From a virus: 64,000 bases of DNA. The first letter of the stretch is position 1, and each line of letters opens with the position of its first letter. Location of the stretch: positions 45,608-109,607 of the IMG/VR virus record IMGVR_UViG_3300022538_000472. One strand, written 5' to 3'. The notes beneath the pieces were generated by a model. That model did not search any database. It saw only the letters and a program-made list of their open reading frames with translations, and was not told the DNA's origin. This document shows positions 24,087 through 33,206 of the stretch, piece by piece. The position numbers were made by a program, and so were the translations under genes.

Positions 24087-25553
24087 CTAGGTGATCAGAC
24101 CACCAGCTCCTTGACCCCAAATCGCATACGAACTCCTAGCAGGCGGTGGTCCGCTGGATCCCCCGTCTAAGAAATAATCGCTCGCGGGGAATGGGCTTCT
24201 CAGGTGCTGTTGTGGCGTATAGGCGACGTGGTCAATGCGACCGGCGAGTTGTGGTGCTCTCAGGATGATACGCTGCTCGGTCAGGAGACCCAGCAGGTAG
24301 CACCACAACTGCCCGTCGTAAGCCCAACTGAAGATTCCATTGTCGCTCCAGAAGTCGGGGCGACGCATGTTCATGAAGGGCTTGATATTGGCCTGTGCCA
24401 CAGACGAGCGGTAGTCAAGGTATTCGCGGTAGGTGACGGGGAAGTTGCCTAAGACAGTCAAAGGCACAAAGTAAACGGTGGACGCGAATTGACCTTGGAC
24501 AAGATTGGCGTTGTTGGCGGCGTCGTGCTCGAAGATACCGTCGTCGATTACGACCGGGTAGTTGACGCCGTTGATGGGCAGGTACATACCGTCGCGCAGT
24601 TTATCGCGCAGGTTGACGTTAGACTCGTCGTTGATGATGCCAACCTGCGTTCCTGCGAAGTCCTGGCAGCGGTTGGTCAGATAGCGGCATGGCCAGCATG
24701 CGCTGAGCTCATACCAGAGGTTGGCAGTCATTGCGATGACCCACTTGACCGGCTTGAGTTTCATCTTGCGTGCATTGTAGTCCAGATACCATGCCATCAT
24801 GGACATGTACTCCACAATGTCATTGACTGTACCGCAGACATCGGCGTAGTTGAAGTCTTTCACGTCGGAATCGAGGGCCGGGCAGAGGACGCCAGGTCGG
24901 TCGGCATCTACTTGTCCGGTTGCGATTTGGACGTCAAGACCGGGGAACTCATTGACTACAGCGGTCGTTCCCTGCCAGTACTGGTGGGTCAACTCGCGCT
25001 GCATCTGGACGCCAGCGACGAGCATCTCGGACAGTGTGACAACGTTCAGAAGATCGCCACCGGTCAGATTAGCGGGGACGAGTCCCATGGCCGCCTGGTC
25101 GTTGCCCAGCAAACTGCCGAGCAACTGCAAGTCCATGAAGTCGCCACGGTTGAGACGCGTGATGACTTTGTTGAACTCGATGGTGTTGGTATCGAAGCGT
25201 AGTTGCCCGAAGCGAGCGGTGAGATTACAGCCTTTCAAGTAAGCGTGAGGCGCGGCCTCGCACTTATTCTCAGGCTGGTGGCCATAACTGCCCGTGATGC
25301 CAGTGATGGTAGCATAGCGCGGATCAGTGTCCATTGATGGGTTGATTGGAAGAACAGAAGCGATGCCTTCGGGCTGGACGTGTGCGGTTAGAATCTCGCG
25401 ATTCAGGCCGAAGGTGCTGAAGATTCCACCGGGGCCGTGCAAGGTAAAGCCGGTTCCAGTGTGGGCGTAAGCGCCTTTCTTGTCGGTGCCGAGTCCCTTG
25501 ACCGCGTCGGCCAAGTTGCTAAGCACCTGGATTTGTTCTTGTGACAGTTTCAT
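24087..25553 (-). CDS. Major capsid protein (HK97-like)
   Basis: 488 aa, last gene of the structural operon and directly downstream of the protease/scaffold fusion, the usual capsid order. N-terminal helical region (EQIQVLSNLADAVKGLG), then a long alpha/beta body with VKWVIAMTANLWYELSACWP and TVYFVPLTVLGNFPVTYREYLDY, typical of large HK97-fold capsid proteins. It forms the icosahedral shell. The Cys residues near CWPCRYLTNRCQ are unusual and could cross-link or bind metal. Confidence 0.8.
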   Translation of the reverse strand: MKLSQEQIQVLSNLADAVKGLGTDKKGAYAHTGTGFTLHGPGGIFSTFGLNREILTAHVQPEGIASVLPINPSMDTDPRYATITGITGSYGHQPENKCEAAPHAYLKGCNLTARFGQLRFDTNTIEFNKVITRLNRGDFMDLQLLGSLLGNDQAAMGLVPANLTGGDLLNVVTLSEMLVAGVQMQRELTHQYWQGTTAVVNEFPGLDVQIATGQVDADRPGVLCPALDSDVKDFNYADVCGTVNDIVEYMSMMAWYLDYNARKMKLKPVKWVIAMTANLWYELSACWPCRYLTNRCQDFAGTQVGIINDESNVNLRDKLRDGMYLPINGVNYPVVIDDGIFEHDAANNANLVQGQFASTVYFVPLTVLGNFPVTYREYLDYRSSVAQANIKPFMNMRRPDFWSDNGIFSWAYDGQLWCYLLGLLTEQRIILRAPQLAGRIDHVAYTPQQHLRSPFPASDYFLDGGSSGPPPARSSYAIWGQGAGGLIT

Positions 25554-25555
25554 GG

Positions 25556-28342
25556 TTAGTTACCTCCTACTGCTGATTGATCCGTTTCACCGATGAAGGC
25601 GTCTACGAAGGGGATGCCAGTGATGGCATCAGCGAGGGATGCTGTTTCCTCGGGGCCAGACTTGGCCAGTTCGGAGTCGGCCTTCACGAAGGTCGCCTTA
25701 CTGCCAATGACAGACTGGAGTAAGGAACTCAGAGAAGCGGCGGGAGTCTCGGCGGCCTTCTCGGCGACTTTGACGTCGTCGGCCTCTTTGAGCGACTTGA
25801 CTTCGGCCACTAGCGGCTTGAGTGCCTCGGTGATTTCAGCCACGACTGTCTCAGTAGTCTCCTTGATTTCACCTCGGAGCACTTCGACCATAGCCTTCAT
25901 CGCGTCGGCCACCTCCTCACGGGTGAGGACGTTGACCTCTGGCTTTGGCTCTACTGCCTTCTCTGCCTCTACCTTGGTTGTGGTCTCAGCATCTTCCTTC
26001 CTGCCAGATGCCGTTGCCATTTCCTCGGCAATGGCGGAGAGTTTCTCGCCAGCGTCGCCACCGACTTTGCCTGCCAGCATGCGGAGTTGGCCCGCCAGTG
26101 ATGCCACGTCGGTCTTCGCCTTCTCGGCTTCGTCGGTCTTCATCTTCTCGGCTGTCGGAATTGCTTTCTCCAACTTGGTGCAGAAGACCTCGACTTGGCC
26201 CTTTAGGCCCTCATCTTCGATGGACTCGGCGATTTCCTTGATGCGTGCTACGTAGTTACCGCCAGCCTTTTCATCTTCGGGTGGGGCTTCCTTGAAGTCA
26301 ACCTCACCCTCCAGTCTTTTGGTGCTTTCCTCACCGACTTTCACGATGGAGTCAACTAATTCCTGACCACCAACAATCATGAAAGCCTTGCGTTGCTGCT
26401 CGTTCATTTGTTTTACCTCCTGGAGTATCTGTGGCATTGGACTATATGGATTGGACGCATAGCGAGCCGGAAGAACCGTGCTCTCATTTATGTCAAACCA
26501 GTTATATACACCGTCTACTGCGCGATCCGTTGACTTGTAGGAATACTTGTGGGAGGTTCCCCAACCTTCGGGTGCGATGTCGGGATGCGAGTGTGGATGT
26601 GCGGAGAAGAACTCCTTGAACGCTCGTCCAATTGTCGTGTCGTCGAATGGCCCAGCTTGGGCCAGAAAGCGGCCCACCATAGCCTGTAATCGGACAGTGC
26701 CGAACTTAGAGCCTGGCGTATGCCAGAACCAGAATTCCCCCTTGATGTCGTCGTTCTCTTTGCGGTCTACGAAGTCGCTGATTGATTGAGTAGTGAATAT
26801 CTCGCCTTCTCTGTCCTTGAAGGCGTTGGTGGTCCATTGGAACCACCAGGTAGTGCCATCTAGTGCTTTAAATGCGAAGGCGGTTGAGCCTTGGTCGAGG
26901 GCCTTTTTGCCTGCGATTGACAGAAGTGTGCCAAGGTCGAATTCGTCCGAGTCAGTGTCATCGTTGTCGTTGTCGTTCGGCTTGTCGTCGTAGGTGGCCC
27001 ACCCTATGAACTCACCGAGGGAGACAAGGAATTCATTTAGTTCATCCTTGAGTTTCTGGAGGAGGCCGACTTTATCTTGGCGGACGCGGCGGCCTTCCTT
27101 CTCACCCTCGGCTTTTATTGCTGTACCCACGCCAGATGCGACCGCCGCAGTAACGGCGCGACCTGCCTGAACACCGGCTGCTTCAACTTCGGCCTGGGTT
27201 GCGTCCTTCATCATTCCATCGCATTCCTCGCACTCGATCTCAGCGCAGGGAGCATCATCCTTGCGCTCAGTGACGTGATTGCATTTCTCACAGATGCAAT
27301 AGTCGCTGCGTACCTTTTTGCTCTCAGCAAGTAACTCCTGTGCCTTTTTACGCAGTCTCTCTACAGTGGCAGCAGGGAACCGTTTGCCTTCTTTGTCCTT
27401 CATCTGGGACATACGAGCCAGTGCATTGCGGAGGTGACCTAAGTCTATCTCGCCATCTTTGCCGCGCACAGGAAGGTGGCGAAGGGAAAGCGGGCGTGTG
27501 ATGTCATCCTTCTTCTCACCGCCAGATTCAATGAGCAAGAATGCGGTGTCAGGAAGTTTACCGATATACGCGCCCGACCACTTCGCCTTGTCACCGGTCT
27601 TGGCTCGCTTCACCCATGCATCTCCCTCAATTTCGTAGAGTTCCTTGAATTGCGCGATAGCAGCGCCCCAGGGTGACTCGGGGCCGTCCTCGGCGGCTTC
27701 CATTGCGTCGGCCCAACTAGCCACTAGGTTTGCCTGTGTCAAGTCAATTGGCGGCTTGATTCCCCTAAGCGCAGGATTCGCCTCACTTAGTTTGCCGTAC
27801 ACCTTTTCGCCTTCCAATTCCACTTGCTCATCGTCTAGCAGAACTGTGATCTCCTGCATGTCAGTAGTCTCCTTTGTTCCCTCTACCTCTGGCTCTGGTT
27901 GCGCCTTGTCAGCCATGTCAGCGGTCGCAGGACTGCCAGGGTCTACACTTGGACGCACTACGCTTGACATAACCGTCTGGACGCCAGCGGGAACGTCTAC
28001 AGCCAATGGCTCAGCGTACTCCTTGAACCCCTCAATAGGGTACTCCCATAATGTCTCATATTCGGGCCACCAGCGCATCCGGTCAACCCGACTCACTCGA
28101 TGCCTTGATTCCTTCGTGTCAAAGTCTTCCAGCGACCTTTCTACTGGCTCTCCCAGTGTCATATCCCCCAAGCCCAATCCAACCCCGTCCACCTTCGACA
28201 CCAGCATCCAGTCGCCGCGCAGGTCGAACAGCTTGTGACCAGGGACATACTTTGACTTGACAATAGCAGACTTCGCGCCGGTTGCAATCAACTCACCGTG
28301 GGGGGGAACTAAGTATAGACCTCTGGTTTGCTTAAGACTCAT
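25556..28342 (-). CDS. Capsid maturation protease/scaffold fusion
   Basis: About 928 aa from MSLKQTRGLYLVPP. It holds LGHLRNALARMSQMKDKEGK with RLRKKAQELL, a motif common beside prohead proteases; a four-Cys zinc site (CICEKC ... CAEIECEEC, about residues 350-375); an XkdF-like protease region (FKDREGEIFTTQSISDFVD, EFWFWHTPGSKFGTV, AHPHSHPD) near 520-640; and a 250-residue acidic coiled-coil C-terminus typical of scaffolds. It should guide capsid assembly and cleave itself and the capsid protein. The length and the zinc module are unusual. Catalytic residues cannot be fixed by eye. Confidence 0.7.
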   Translation of the reverse strand: MSLKQTRGLYLVPPHGELIATGAKSAIVKSKYVPGHKLFDLRGDWMLVSKVDGVGLGLGDMTLGEPVERSLEDFDTKESRHRVSRVDRMRWWPEYETLWEYPIEGFKEYAEPLAVDVPAGVQTVMSSVVRPSVDPGSPATADMADKAQPEPEVEGTKETTDMQEITVLLDDEQVELEGEKVYGKLSEANPALRGIKPPIDLTQANLVASWADAMEAAEDGPESPWGAAIAQFKELYEIEGDAWVKRAKTGDKAKWSGAYIGKLPDTAFLLIESGGEKKDDITRPLSLRHLPVRGKDGEIDLGHLRNALARMSQMKDKEGKRFPAATVERLRKKAQELLAESKKVRSDYCICEKCNHVTERKDDAPCAEIECEECDGMMKDATQAEVEAAGVQAGRAVTAAVASGVGTAIKAEGEKEGRRVRQDKVGLLQKLKDELNEFLVSLGEFIGWATYDDKPNDNDNDDTDSDEFDLGTLLSIAGKKALDQGSTAFAFKALDGTTWWFQWTTNAFKDREGEIFTTQSISDFVDRKENDDIKGEFWFWHTPGSKFGTVRLQAMVGRFLAQAGPFDDTTIGRAFKEFFSAHPHSHPDIAPEGWGTSHKYSYKSTDRAVDGVYNWFDINESTVLPARYASNPYSPMPQILQEVKQMNEQQRKAFMIVGGQELVDSIVKVGEESTKRLEGEVDFKEAPPEDEKAGGNYVARIKEIAESIEDEGLKGQVEVFCTKLEKAIPTAEKMKTDEAEKAKTDVASLAGQLRMLAGKVGGDAGEKLSAIAEEMATASGRKEDAETTTKVEAEKAVEPKPEVNVLTREEVADAMKAMVEVLRGEIKETTETVVAEITEALKPLVAEVKSLKEADDVKVAEKAAETPAASLSSLLQSVIGSKATFVKADSELAKSGPEETASLADAITGIPFVDAFIGETDQSAVGGN

Positions 28343-28365
28343 CTCTGTATGTCCATAACGCAAAA

Positions 28366-28389
28366 ACCGGGAGCACAATGGCTCCCGGT
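28366..28389 (-). terminator. Intrinsic terminator of the small RNA
   Basis: ACCGGGAGC and GCTCCCGGT (9 bp, 6-nt loop) followed on the minus strand by TTTTTGC. It ends the T-loop RNA transcript just before the 928-aa gene, so upstream transcription must read through it to express the capsid genes. Confidence 0.85.
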
Positions 28390-28420
28390 CTGAAGCAATT
28401 CTATTAGATTATTCTATTTT

Positions 28421-28525
28421 GGTCTGACAGGACGGGAGTTGAACCCGTCTCTTTTGTCCCGTACCTCAGAGTTGAACTGAGCCGAAGGCAGTACTACCTT
28501 CGGGTTCCGCAACGCCTGCCAGACC
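28421..28525 (-). ncRNA. T-loop RNA, copy 2, with its own promoter and terminator
   Basis: On the minus strand an 11-bp closing stem (GGTCTGGCAGG with CCTGTCAGACC, one G-U) encloses a 7-bp hairpin CCGAAGG/CCTTCGG, a T-loop hairpin CTCAG-TTCAACT-CTGAG, the linker GTACGGGACAAAAGA, and a second T-loop hairpin GACGGG-TTCAACT-CCCGTC. Same order as the element at 13856-13954, with 12 of 15 linker bases shared. Transcript about 28530 to 28361, roughly 170 nt. Not a standard tRNA. Confidence 0.72.
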
Positions 28526-28536
28526 TCTATATTGCC

Positions 28537-28565
28537 AGTATACTATAACTCCAATCTTATGTCAA
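28537..28565 (-). promoter_or_regulatory. sigma70 promoter of the T-loop RNA
   Basis: TTGACA (28565-28560), 17 bp, TATACT (28542-28537) on the minus strand. The start of transcription, near 28530, is about 5 nt before the closing stem of the RNA. Confidence 0.8.
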
Positions 28566-28569
28566 TATC

Positions 28570-28827
28570 TCAACTACTCAGTTTATCCAATATCTCGAGC
28601 ACGTTTGCCTTCTTCGGCTCCAGCCGCTTCACTATTGGCCTTGTCCAAATCAATGGGTCACCAAACTCAATGGACGCCGGATTCCCGTCAGCATTGACCA
28701 GTATACTGATAGTCAGCACTGCGTAGCCACCCTCAGCGTGAATCTTGCCACGTGCCATAGATTGCAGGCGTCGTGCTACACTCAGCCAAGGTGGTCTCAG
28801 ATCGCTGATGGTCAATGGACGTGTCAT
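28570..28827 (-). CDS. Hypothetical protein
   Basis: 85 aa starting MTRPLTISDLRPPWL. Its centre GGYAVLTISILVNADGNPASI reads like two beta strands, and a basic helix follows. It lies in the structural operon just upstream of the small-RNA unit. No family recognised. The 97 nt between it and the next gene upstream hold nothing I can name. Confidence 0.5.
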   Translation of the reverse strand: MTRPLTISDLRPPWLSVARRLQSMARGKIHAEGGYAVLTISILVNADGNPASIEFGDPLIWTRPIVKRLEPKKANVLEILDKLSS

Positions 28828-28924
28828 ATTGTCTCCAGGCGCGGGGCTACAATTGGTTACTCACTCTCGGTGCTATTTGGCTATTTTAGTGTCGCTCCTG
28901 AGCCAAAATGGGCCAGGAGCAGGG

Positions 28925-29866
28925 TCAGAAGGGTATCGGAACCCCAGATTCATCAAATAATTGCTCTGCGTAGACACTCGACCGATGCTTTGCCTTTACT
29001 ATATTGAGCCATATACGAGAAATTTTCGTCCGTCGTTTGGTTGACCGAGCACCCCAGTCCAAGAGTTTCCCGCCCCCCTCAACAATGAAGGTAGCAATCG
29101 TGGCTGTAAGTTCCTCCACAAACTGCTGCGCCGACTCATTGTCTTCGATTCTGAGATCATCGGGAATCAATTTGAGCGCACGCGAGATAGCCACTGCTTC
29201 AATGCCAGGATTGGCAGGATTGGGGGCAATGTAGATTCTTGGATAGGCAATTTCCACTTCGCCATCTTCCAGAGGAGCAGGCTCTGACTTTCCAAAGTTG
29301 CCGCTGAGATTCTTTCCTGGAGGGGTATTGGCAAATTCCTTCCAGTCCAATCCATCTAGTTGTTCAAGGTCCTCAATCAATTGTCGTTCCTCAACATCAA
29401 AAGAGGAAACCTTGTCTGCCTCTGCCAGAAGCACTACTTTGCCAGATTTGAGTGGCATGCGCTGATAGTTGTCCTTGCCAATCCTTCGACAAATCTCAGT
29501 GATGGTTTCAGCATCATCTTTAAGAAGCATAAGTCCCGATTCTTCCTCAATGGTCTTTTCTAGTGCATTCTTCGCACGCCATTTCACGTATTTTTGCTGA
29601 CGCTTCTCGCAGCGGAAACAGAAGCCGTCATGATAGAGACCACAAAAGCACGGTGTATGCTTCCATTGAAAACTGCCTTCTATCTCAACATGACGCCCAA
29701 ACCATCCACCGCACATTTCCCGACGTTCTAACCATCGCTCTTGCTCTCCAGAAGATAGTGTATCAAAGATAGCAACGTCCAGTGAGATAATTGGGATAGG
29801 TCGTGGGCCAATCCAAGGTTCCTCATCACTCAAAAAGTCAGATAGTCCATCTGGGTCGCGGTTCAT
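28925..29866 (-). CDS. Hypothetical structural-operon protein with a Cys cluster
   Basis: 313 aa. A Cys-rich segment, TPCFCGLYHDGFCFRCEK (about residues 70-88), probably binds zinc; the C-terminal half is helical and basic (STKRRTKISRIW). Position between capsid and connector genes suggests a virion or head-assembly role, but this is inference. Confidence 0.55.
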   Translation of the reverse strand: MNRDPDGLSDFLSDEEPWIGPRPIPIISLDVAIFDTLSSGEQERWLERREMCGGWFGRHVEIEGSFQWKHTPCFCGLYHDGFCFRCEKRQQKYVKWRAKNALEKTIEEESGLMLLKDDAETITEICRRIGKDNYQRMPLKSGKVVLLAEADKVSSFDVEERQLIEDLEQLDGLDWKEFANTPPGKNLSGNFGKSEPAPLEDGEVEIAYPRIYIAPNPANPGIEAVAISRALKLIPDDLRIEDNESAQQFVEELTATIATFIVEGGGKLLDWGARSTKRRTKISRIWLNIVKAKHRSSVYAEQLFDESGVPIPF

Positions 29867-29894
29867 AGTTCGTCCTCCTTAGTAATATGTATCC

Positions 29895-30419
29895 TTAGCC
29901 ATAAGCCTTCTTCATCCCCACTTTCACTGCCGTATTCATGCGCTTTACGAACGGCTTCTTTCTGCGCTTCTGAACCAGTTCAGACCAGCCACGTGCTTGG
30001 ATACCAGGGTGCATCACCGACTTTGCAGAGCGCCAGTGAACGCCGACATAATAGGAACCTCTAGTAGTCAGAGTGCCGGGGCGCGTGCCAGGATTATACC
30101 CCAATCTAAATTTTAGCAAAGGCGCACGACGTGCGGTGATGGGATAGGGGCCTCTGGTTCCTTCATCAAGCCACTTCCACTTCTGCACTGCTTTGAGCGT
30201 ACCAGTCGGCCCCGTCAGCACTGTCGCTTCCTTAGTAGTCAAACCGATGAGCGTCTCGAACCCAGGCCGTGCGCCTCGGAAGTTGCGAACTGTCTTCTCC
30301 AGTTCCTTCTTTACAACGCGGCCTTCGGCTCGTAGCGCGTTAAGGATTTCCAGGCGGACCTTGTCGACCCGAAGACGCCTTGGGCGAATGGCCTTGACCT
30401 CGAAAACTACGCTAGCCAT
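29895..30419 (-). CDS. HK97 gp10-like head-tail connector/tail completion protein
   Basis: 174 aa. N-terminal helix with ALRAEGRVVKKELEKTVRNF, then KWLDEGTRGPYPITARRAPLLKF and GWSELVQKRRKKPFVKRM, the order seen in the HK97-gp10-like family: a helix, the T/S-RGPY loop, hydrophobic strand, basic C-terminal helix. It would sit at the head-tail joint. Confidence 0.7.
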   Translation of the reverse strand: MASVVFEVKAIRPRRLRVDKVRLEILNALRAEGRVVKKELEKTVRNFRGARPGFETLIGLTTKEATVLTGPTGTLKAVQKWKWLDEGTRGPYPITARRAPLLKFRLGYNPGTRPGTLTTRGSYYVGVHWRSAKSVMHPGIQARGWSELVQKRRKKPFVKRMNTAVKVGMKKAYG

Positions 30420-30428
30420 AGAATTGCC

Positions 30429-31019
30429 TCACCCCACTGTCTCCTCATACCACTGCGCAACGAGCGAGAACTGTTGTGCATTTCCCGCTCTATTCGTGAC
30501 TCGAACAAGGTACGATGTATTGGGCCGCAAGATGTCCTCAGTGTTGTCTCTGATCGCACCACCGGCTGACCTGCCAGTAGTCCCTCCGCCAACAAACTCG
30601 CCGTGAATCTCCGTCCCGACGTTGTTGATGGTCGGACCCCACCTCGCAGCCACGGTGGAGGTTCCTATACTGTAATCCTTCAGATTGTGCGGTGTCTGGG
30701 TCGTCCCGTCCAAGTCAAAGTCTGGGCCGCGATAGATATTGAACTCACAGTCACCACCGAATCCAAGCGCGAAGACAACATGCGCATGCTTGCTGCCAGT
30801 GATCAATACCAAGTCCACGAATCCATTATCTGCCACAAGTGATCCATGCGGCGAGATGTACCAAGCGCGAAATGTCTCGCCTTCATGTACCTCATGGTGA
30901 ACGGTCGAGATTGTAGCAAGAGCGTCTGTGATTTCATCCGTGAGCAAAACCTGCGCCTCGCTAGACGCAGGCAGGGCGAGAGTAACACGCCCACTTCCAC
31001 CTGAGAATCCTAAGGCCAT
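30429..31019 (-). CDS. Putative virion structural protein (beta-sandwich)
   Basis: 196 aa of alternating beta pattern with Gly-rich turns. HHEVHEGETFRAWYIS near residue 42 and NTSYLVRVTNRAGNAQQFSL near the end look like small phage decoration or tail-surface proteins. Position supports a virion role. Confidence 0.55.
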   Translation of the reverse strand: MALGFSGGSGRVTLALPASSEAQVLLTDEITDALATISTVHHEVHEGETFRAWYISPHGSLVADNGFVDLVLITGSKHAHVVFALGFGGDCEFNIYRGPDFDLDGTTQTPHNLKDYSIGTSTVAARWGPTINNVGTEIHGEFVGGGTTGRSAGGAIRDNTEDILRPNTSYLVRVTNRAGNAQQFSLVAQWYEETVG

Positions 31020-31028
31020 AATGTCCTC

Positions 31029-31334
31029 CTATGTCATCGCCAGCCAGTTGACGCGCTGAGTGCCAGACACCGCGCGGGCCATTATCTTTTCCACGTCGTT
31101 GATTGGAATTGTAATGGCGGAACCTGCTGTCAGTCTAATGGTGCAGCCCTGCGTGTTGTTTCCAATTAGCACATTGGCATCGTTGTCTGGGTCTGATTGC
31201 ACCAGTACCTCGAAGCAACCCACGGTCACGGCAGAGATTGCAACCGCGTTTACACCAACCAGTATTGTGCCAGTATGCATTGCGTCGTAAGTCTGGCCTC
31301 CGAGTTGGGCTTTGCCACCTATTAGTTTGGTCAT
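31029..31334 (-). CDS. Putative virion protein
   Basis: 101 aa, beta-rich, of the kind MTKLIGGKAQLGGQTYDAM ... FEVLVQSDPDNDANVLIGN, found as a small structural protein beside head-tail genes in phages. Function not established. Confidence 0.5.
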   Translation of the reverse strand: MTKLIGGKAQLGGQTYDAMHTGTILVGVNAVAISAVTVGCFEVLVQSDPDNDANVLIGNNTQGCTIRLTAGSAITIPINDVEKIMARAVSGTQRVNWLAMT

Positions 31335-31343
31335 GATTATCTC

Positions 31344-31658
31344 CTATTTGAGTCGTGCCTCAATCCGTGAGTGTTCTTGGCTCAGCCTTCCTAGTGCTCC
31401 ATTGATTTCCCTGAGTGACTGCGTGAATTCTGCGTGAGTTTTCAGCATCGCACGGGTCATCTCACGCCACTGTTCTAGATGCTCATCCTGAGATGCCAGC
31501 GCACGCTCTGCCAGTCTGCGGACGAAGTCCTGCTGCTCGCAGGCTATCTCCTGCTGTTTCTTGGAGTAGTCCCTGAACCAGACACCGACGGCTATCAGCA
31601 CCAGAGTTAACAGACCAAATGCACCGTATTGCAAGAAACTGGACACGTCGGAGCTCAT
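31344..31658 (-). CDS. Membrane-anchored coiled-coil protein
   Basis: 104 aa from MSSDVSSFLQYGAFG; the frame extends upstream without support. One membrane span (FGLLTLVLIAVGVWF) then a long coiled coil to the end. Resembles small i-spanin or holin-associated proteins near lysis genes, but no lysin is seen here. Confidence 0.5.
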   Translation of the reverse strand: MSSDVSSFLQYGAFGLLTLVLIAVGVWFRDYSKKQQEIACEQQDFVRRLAERALASQDEHLEQWREMTRAMLKTHAEFTQSLREINGALGRLSQEHSRIEARLK

Positions 31659-31891
31659 TCTCGACTCCCTGACGTTGCAATCACGCCACTCACCATAATT
31701 GACAGTACCAGGCCAAATCCCAGCAGCAGAGCAGATGACATTGTCCATCCATTGTAACTGAAAGTGACCCGCCATGCCACAGCAAGAGTGAATGTCCATA
31801 GTGACGCCGCCAGGCACTTCGAACCACTGTGCCACCAGGGGCGGTTGTCAATCTTGGATTTCCTACTCGTCTTTGAGCCATTGCCGTTCAT
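31655..31891 (-). CDS. Small two-span membrane protein (holin-like)
   Basis: 78 aa. A basic N-terminus then two hydrophobic helices, CLAASLWTFTLAVAWRVTF and SALLLGFGLVLSIMVSGVIA. Overlaps its neighbours by 4 nt on both sides. A holin role is possible but unproven. Confidence 0.5.
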   Translation of the reverse strand: MNGNGSKTSRKSKIDNRPWWHSGSKCLAASLWTFTLAVAWRVTFSYNGWTMSSALLLGFGLVLSIMVSGVIATSGSRE

Positions 31892-32085
31892 GATTGACTC
31901 CTCCTGTACTCATCGTATGCTCTGTGTGCTTCTCCAGCCCAGGCTGCAAGGAGCCAGACACTCACGACTGCCATGATGACACCAAGTACCCACATCTCCC
32001 CTTGCTCAAATGTATGCCCTGTTGTCGAGCGACACATTATCCACATATAAGCCAAAAAACAAATTAGTCCCATCCACCCGTTCAT
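31888..32085 (-). CDS. Small two-span membrane protein
   Basis: 65 aa from MNGWMGLICFLAYMW, preceded by GGGGAGG. Two hydrophobic helices with a charged loop (TFEQGE). Part of a group of three membrane genes (31.3-32.1 kb) that may together form the lysis module. Confidence 0.5.
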   Translation of the reverse strand: MNGWMGLICFLAYMWIMCRSTTGHTFEQGEMWVLGVIMAVVSVWLLAAWAGEAHRAYDEYRRSQS

Positions 32086-32112
32086 CGTTGTCCTCCCCGT
32101 CATAATCTACTC

Positions 32113-32379
32113 TCAATCAAACTTCAATTCAGGCAGCCATCGCTCGGGCCACTTGTCAGCAAGCCACCGCGCAAATTGCTCTGGGACTTTCCACTTCGTC
32201 AACGACCAGTATAACTGCTCCCGGCGAACCCAGATGATGAAGACCCTAATCTGCACCACCATCTTCTCCCAGGCCGGGACAACAAATTTGGCTATTGTTT
32301 CTCTCAAGTCCAGAAGGCTCTGGCGCAGTGCTTCCCACTGTTCCATAGCCTCATTGAGATTTGTCAAGTCTCTGTCCAT
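32113..32379 (-). CDS. Hypothetical amphipathic helical protein
   Basis: 88 aa, Trp-rich, with a central hydrophobic run (KMVVQIRVFIIWVRREQLYW). No family recognised. Confidence 0.45.
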   Translation of the reverse strand: MDRDLTNLNEAMEQWEALRQSLLDLRETIAKFVVPAWEKMVVQIRVFIIWVRREQLYWSLTKWKVPEQFARWLADKWPERWLPELKFD

Positions 32380-32389
32380 TTGGCTACCT

Positions 32390-33046
32390 CTAACTTCCCA
32401 TCCACAACAACTTACACTCTGATCGCGCCACTTTCTCTGGCCTCGTAGACCAGACGTGTGGACAGTTAACGTGATATGGTGGCGGATTGTTCTCCGCTAC
32501 TCTCAATGGTACTTCACCGCGCGCAACCCAGCCTATGCAAACTGGGCACACTGCTGTCTTCGGGTCCAATTTCGCTGTACCCATTACCTGACTATTGAAT
32601 CTGTAGAAGTCCTGTTGTGCCTTTGCACGTGCTGAGACCTCAGTGTGCTGCGCTATCTGCGGCTGCTTCCACTCGTTCCTTCTTGCTTCCCAACCAGCAA
32701 GCCGACTAGCATAGACCCAGCGGTTGGCTGTCGGTGTCTCCTCATAGATGTGCCGTATGGCAAGTGCCACATCATAGTTAAACGTATTGACAATAGATAC
32801 TGCATCCCGCCGACTCGCCTCATTCAACTCTGTGAGAGAAGGTCCTTCCCTCAAATTCCCACGGCGACTGGGACAACCCGCTCTTGATGCCTGTTCAGTC
32901 AGTTCATCCTCGTAGAAAGTGCGCCTGCTCCTAAGCAGGGTTACTCTAATTTCCTCTTCGTCCACTGGCGTCATGCGAAACATCAGATGAACCAGTTTTT
33001 GAACATTTGTCATTTGGTCTACTAGTGATCTCCAATCACGTGGCAC
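32390..33046 (-). CDS. Minor head protein (SPP1 gp7/Mu F-like)
   Basis: About 218 aa from a GTG with AGGAG 7 nt upstream; a TTG at 33073 is the alternative. The C-terminus has the family pattern of a Cys pair and a His/Cys pair before a conserved Trp: CPVCIGWVARGEVPL ... PPYHVNCPHVWSTRPEK. Located right after the portal, as usual. It is present in few copies in the head and helps DNA delivery. Shorter than SPP1 gp7. Confidence 0.7.
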   Translation of the reverse strand: MPRDWRSLVDQMTNVQKLVHLMFRMTPVDEEEIRVTLLRSRRTFYEDELTEQASRAGCPSRRGNLREGPSLTELNEASRRDAVSIVNTFNYDVALAIRHIYEETPTANRWVYASRLAGWEARRNEWKQPQIAQHTEVSARAKAQQDFYRFNSQVMGTAKLDPKTAVCPVCIGWVARGEVPLRVAENNPPPYHVNCPHVWSTRPEKVARSECKLLWMGS

Positions 33047-33206
33047 TGATGGACTCCTGTGTGTCCTGAGCAATTGCTCCTTGCCACGCCTCGTCAGAAA
33101 TTCCCCTCAGTTTCCGCAGCCGCTCGGAGTTGTCAAGCATCTTAGCAATGTCGGCGAGCAATTGCTTTCGCAACTTTCTTAATCTGCGCTTCTGTTTTTC
33201 ACTCAT
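33036..33206 (-). CDS. Small basic helical protein, 56 aa
   Basis: Reads MSEKQKRRLRKLRKQLLADI, then a charged helix and QDTQESISAT. It overlaps the portal stop by 4 nt and the minor head start by about 11 nt, good signs of a coupled gene. Function unknown. Confidence 0.55.
   Translation of the reverse strand: MSEKQKRRLRKLRKQLLADIAKMLDNSERLRKLRGISDEAWQGAIAQDTQESISAT

Noticed and set aside
24489-25202. 237-aa plus-strand ORF
   Set aside because: It is the antisense shadow of the major capsid gene, with no SD and no recognisable motif.
25593-26255. 220-aa Ser/Ala-rich plus-strand ORF
   Set aside because: Complement of the acidic coiled coil of the protease/scaffold fusion.
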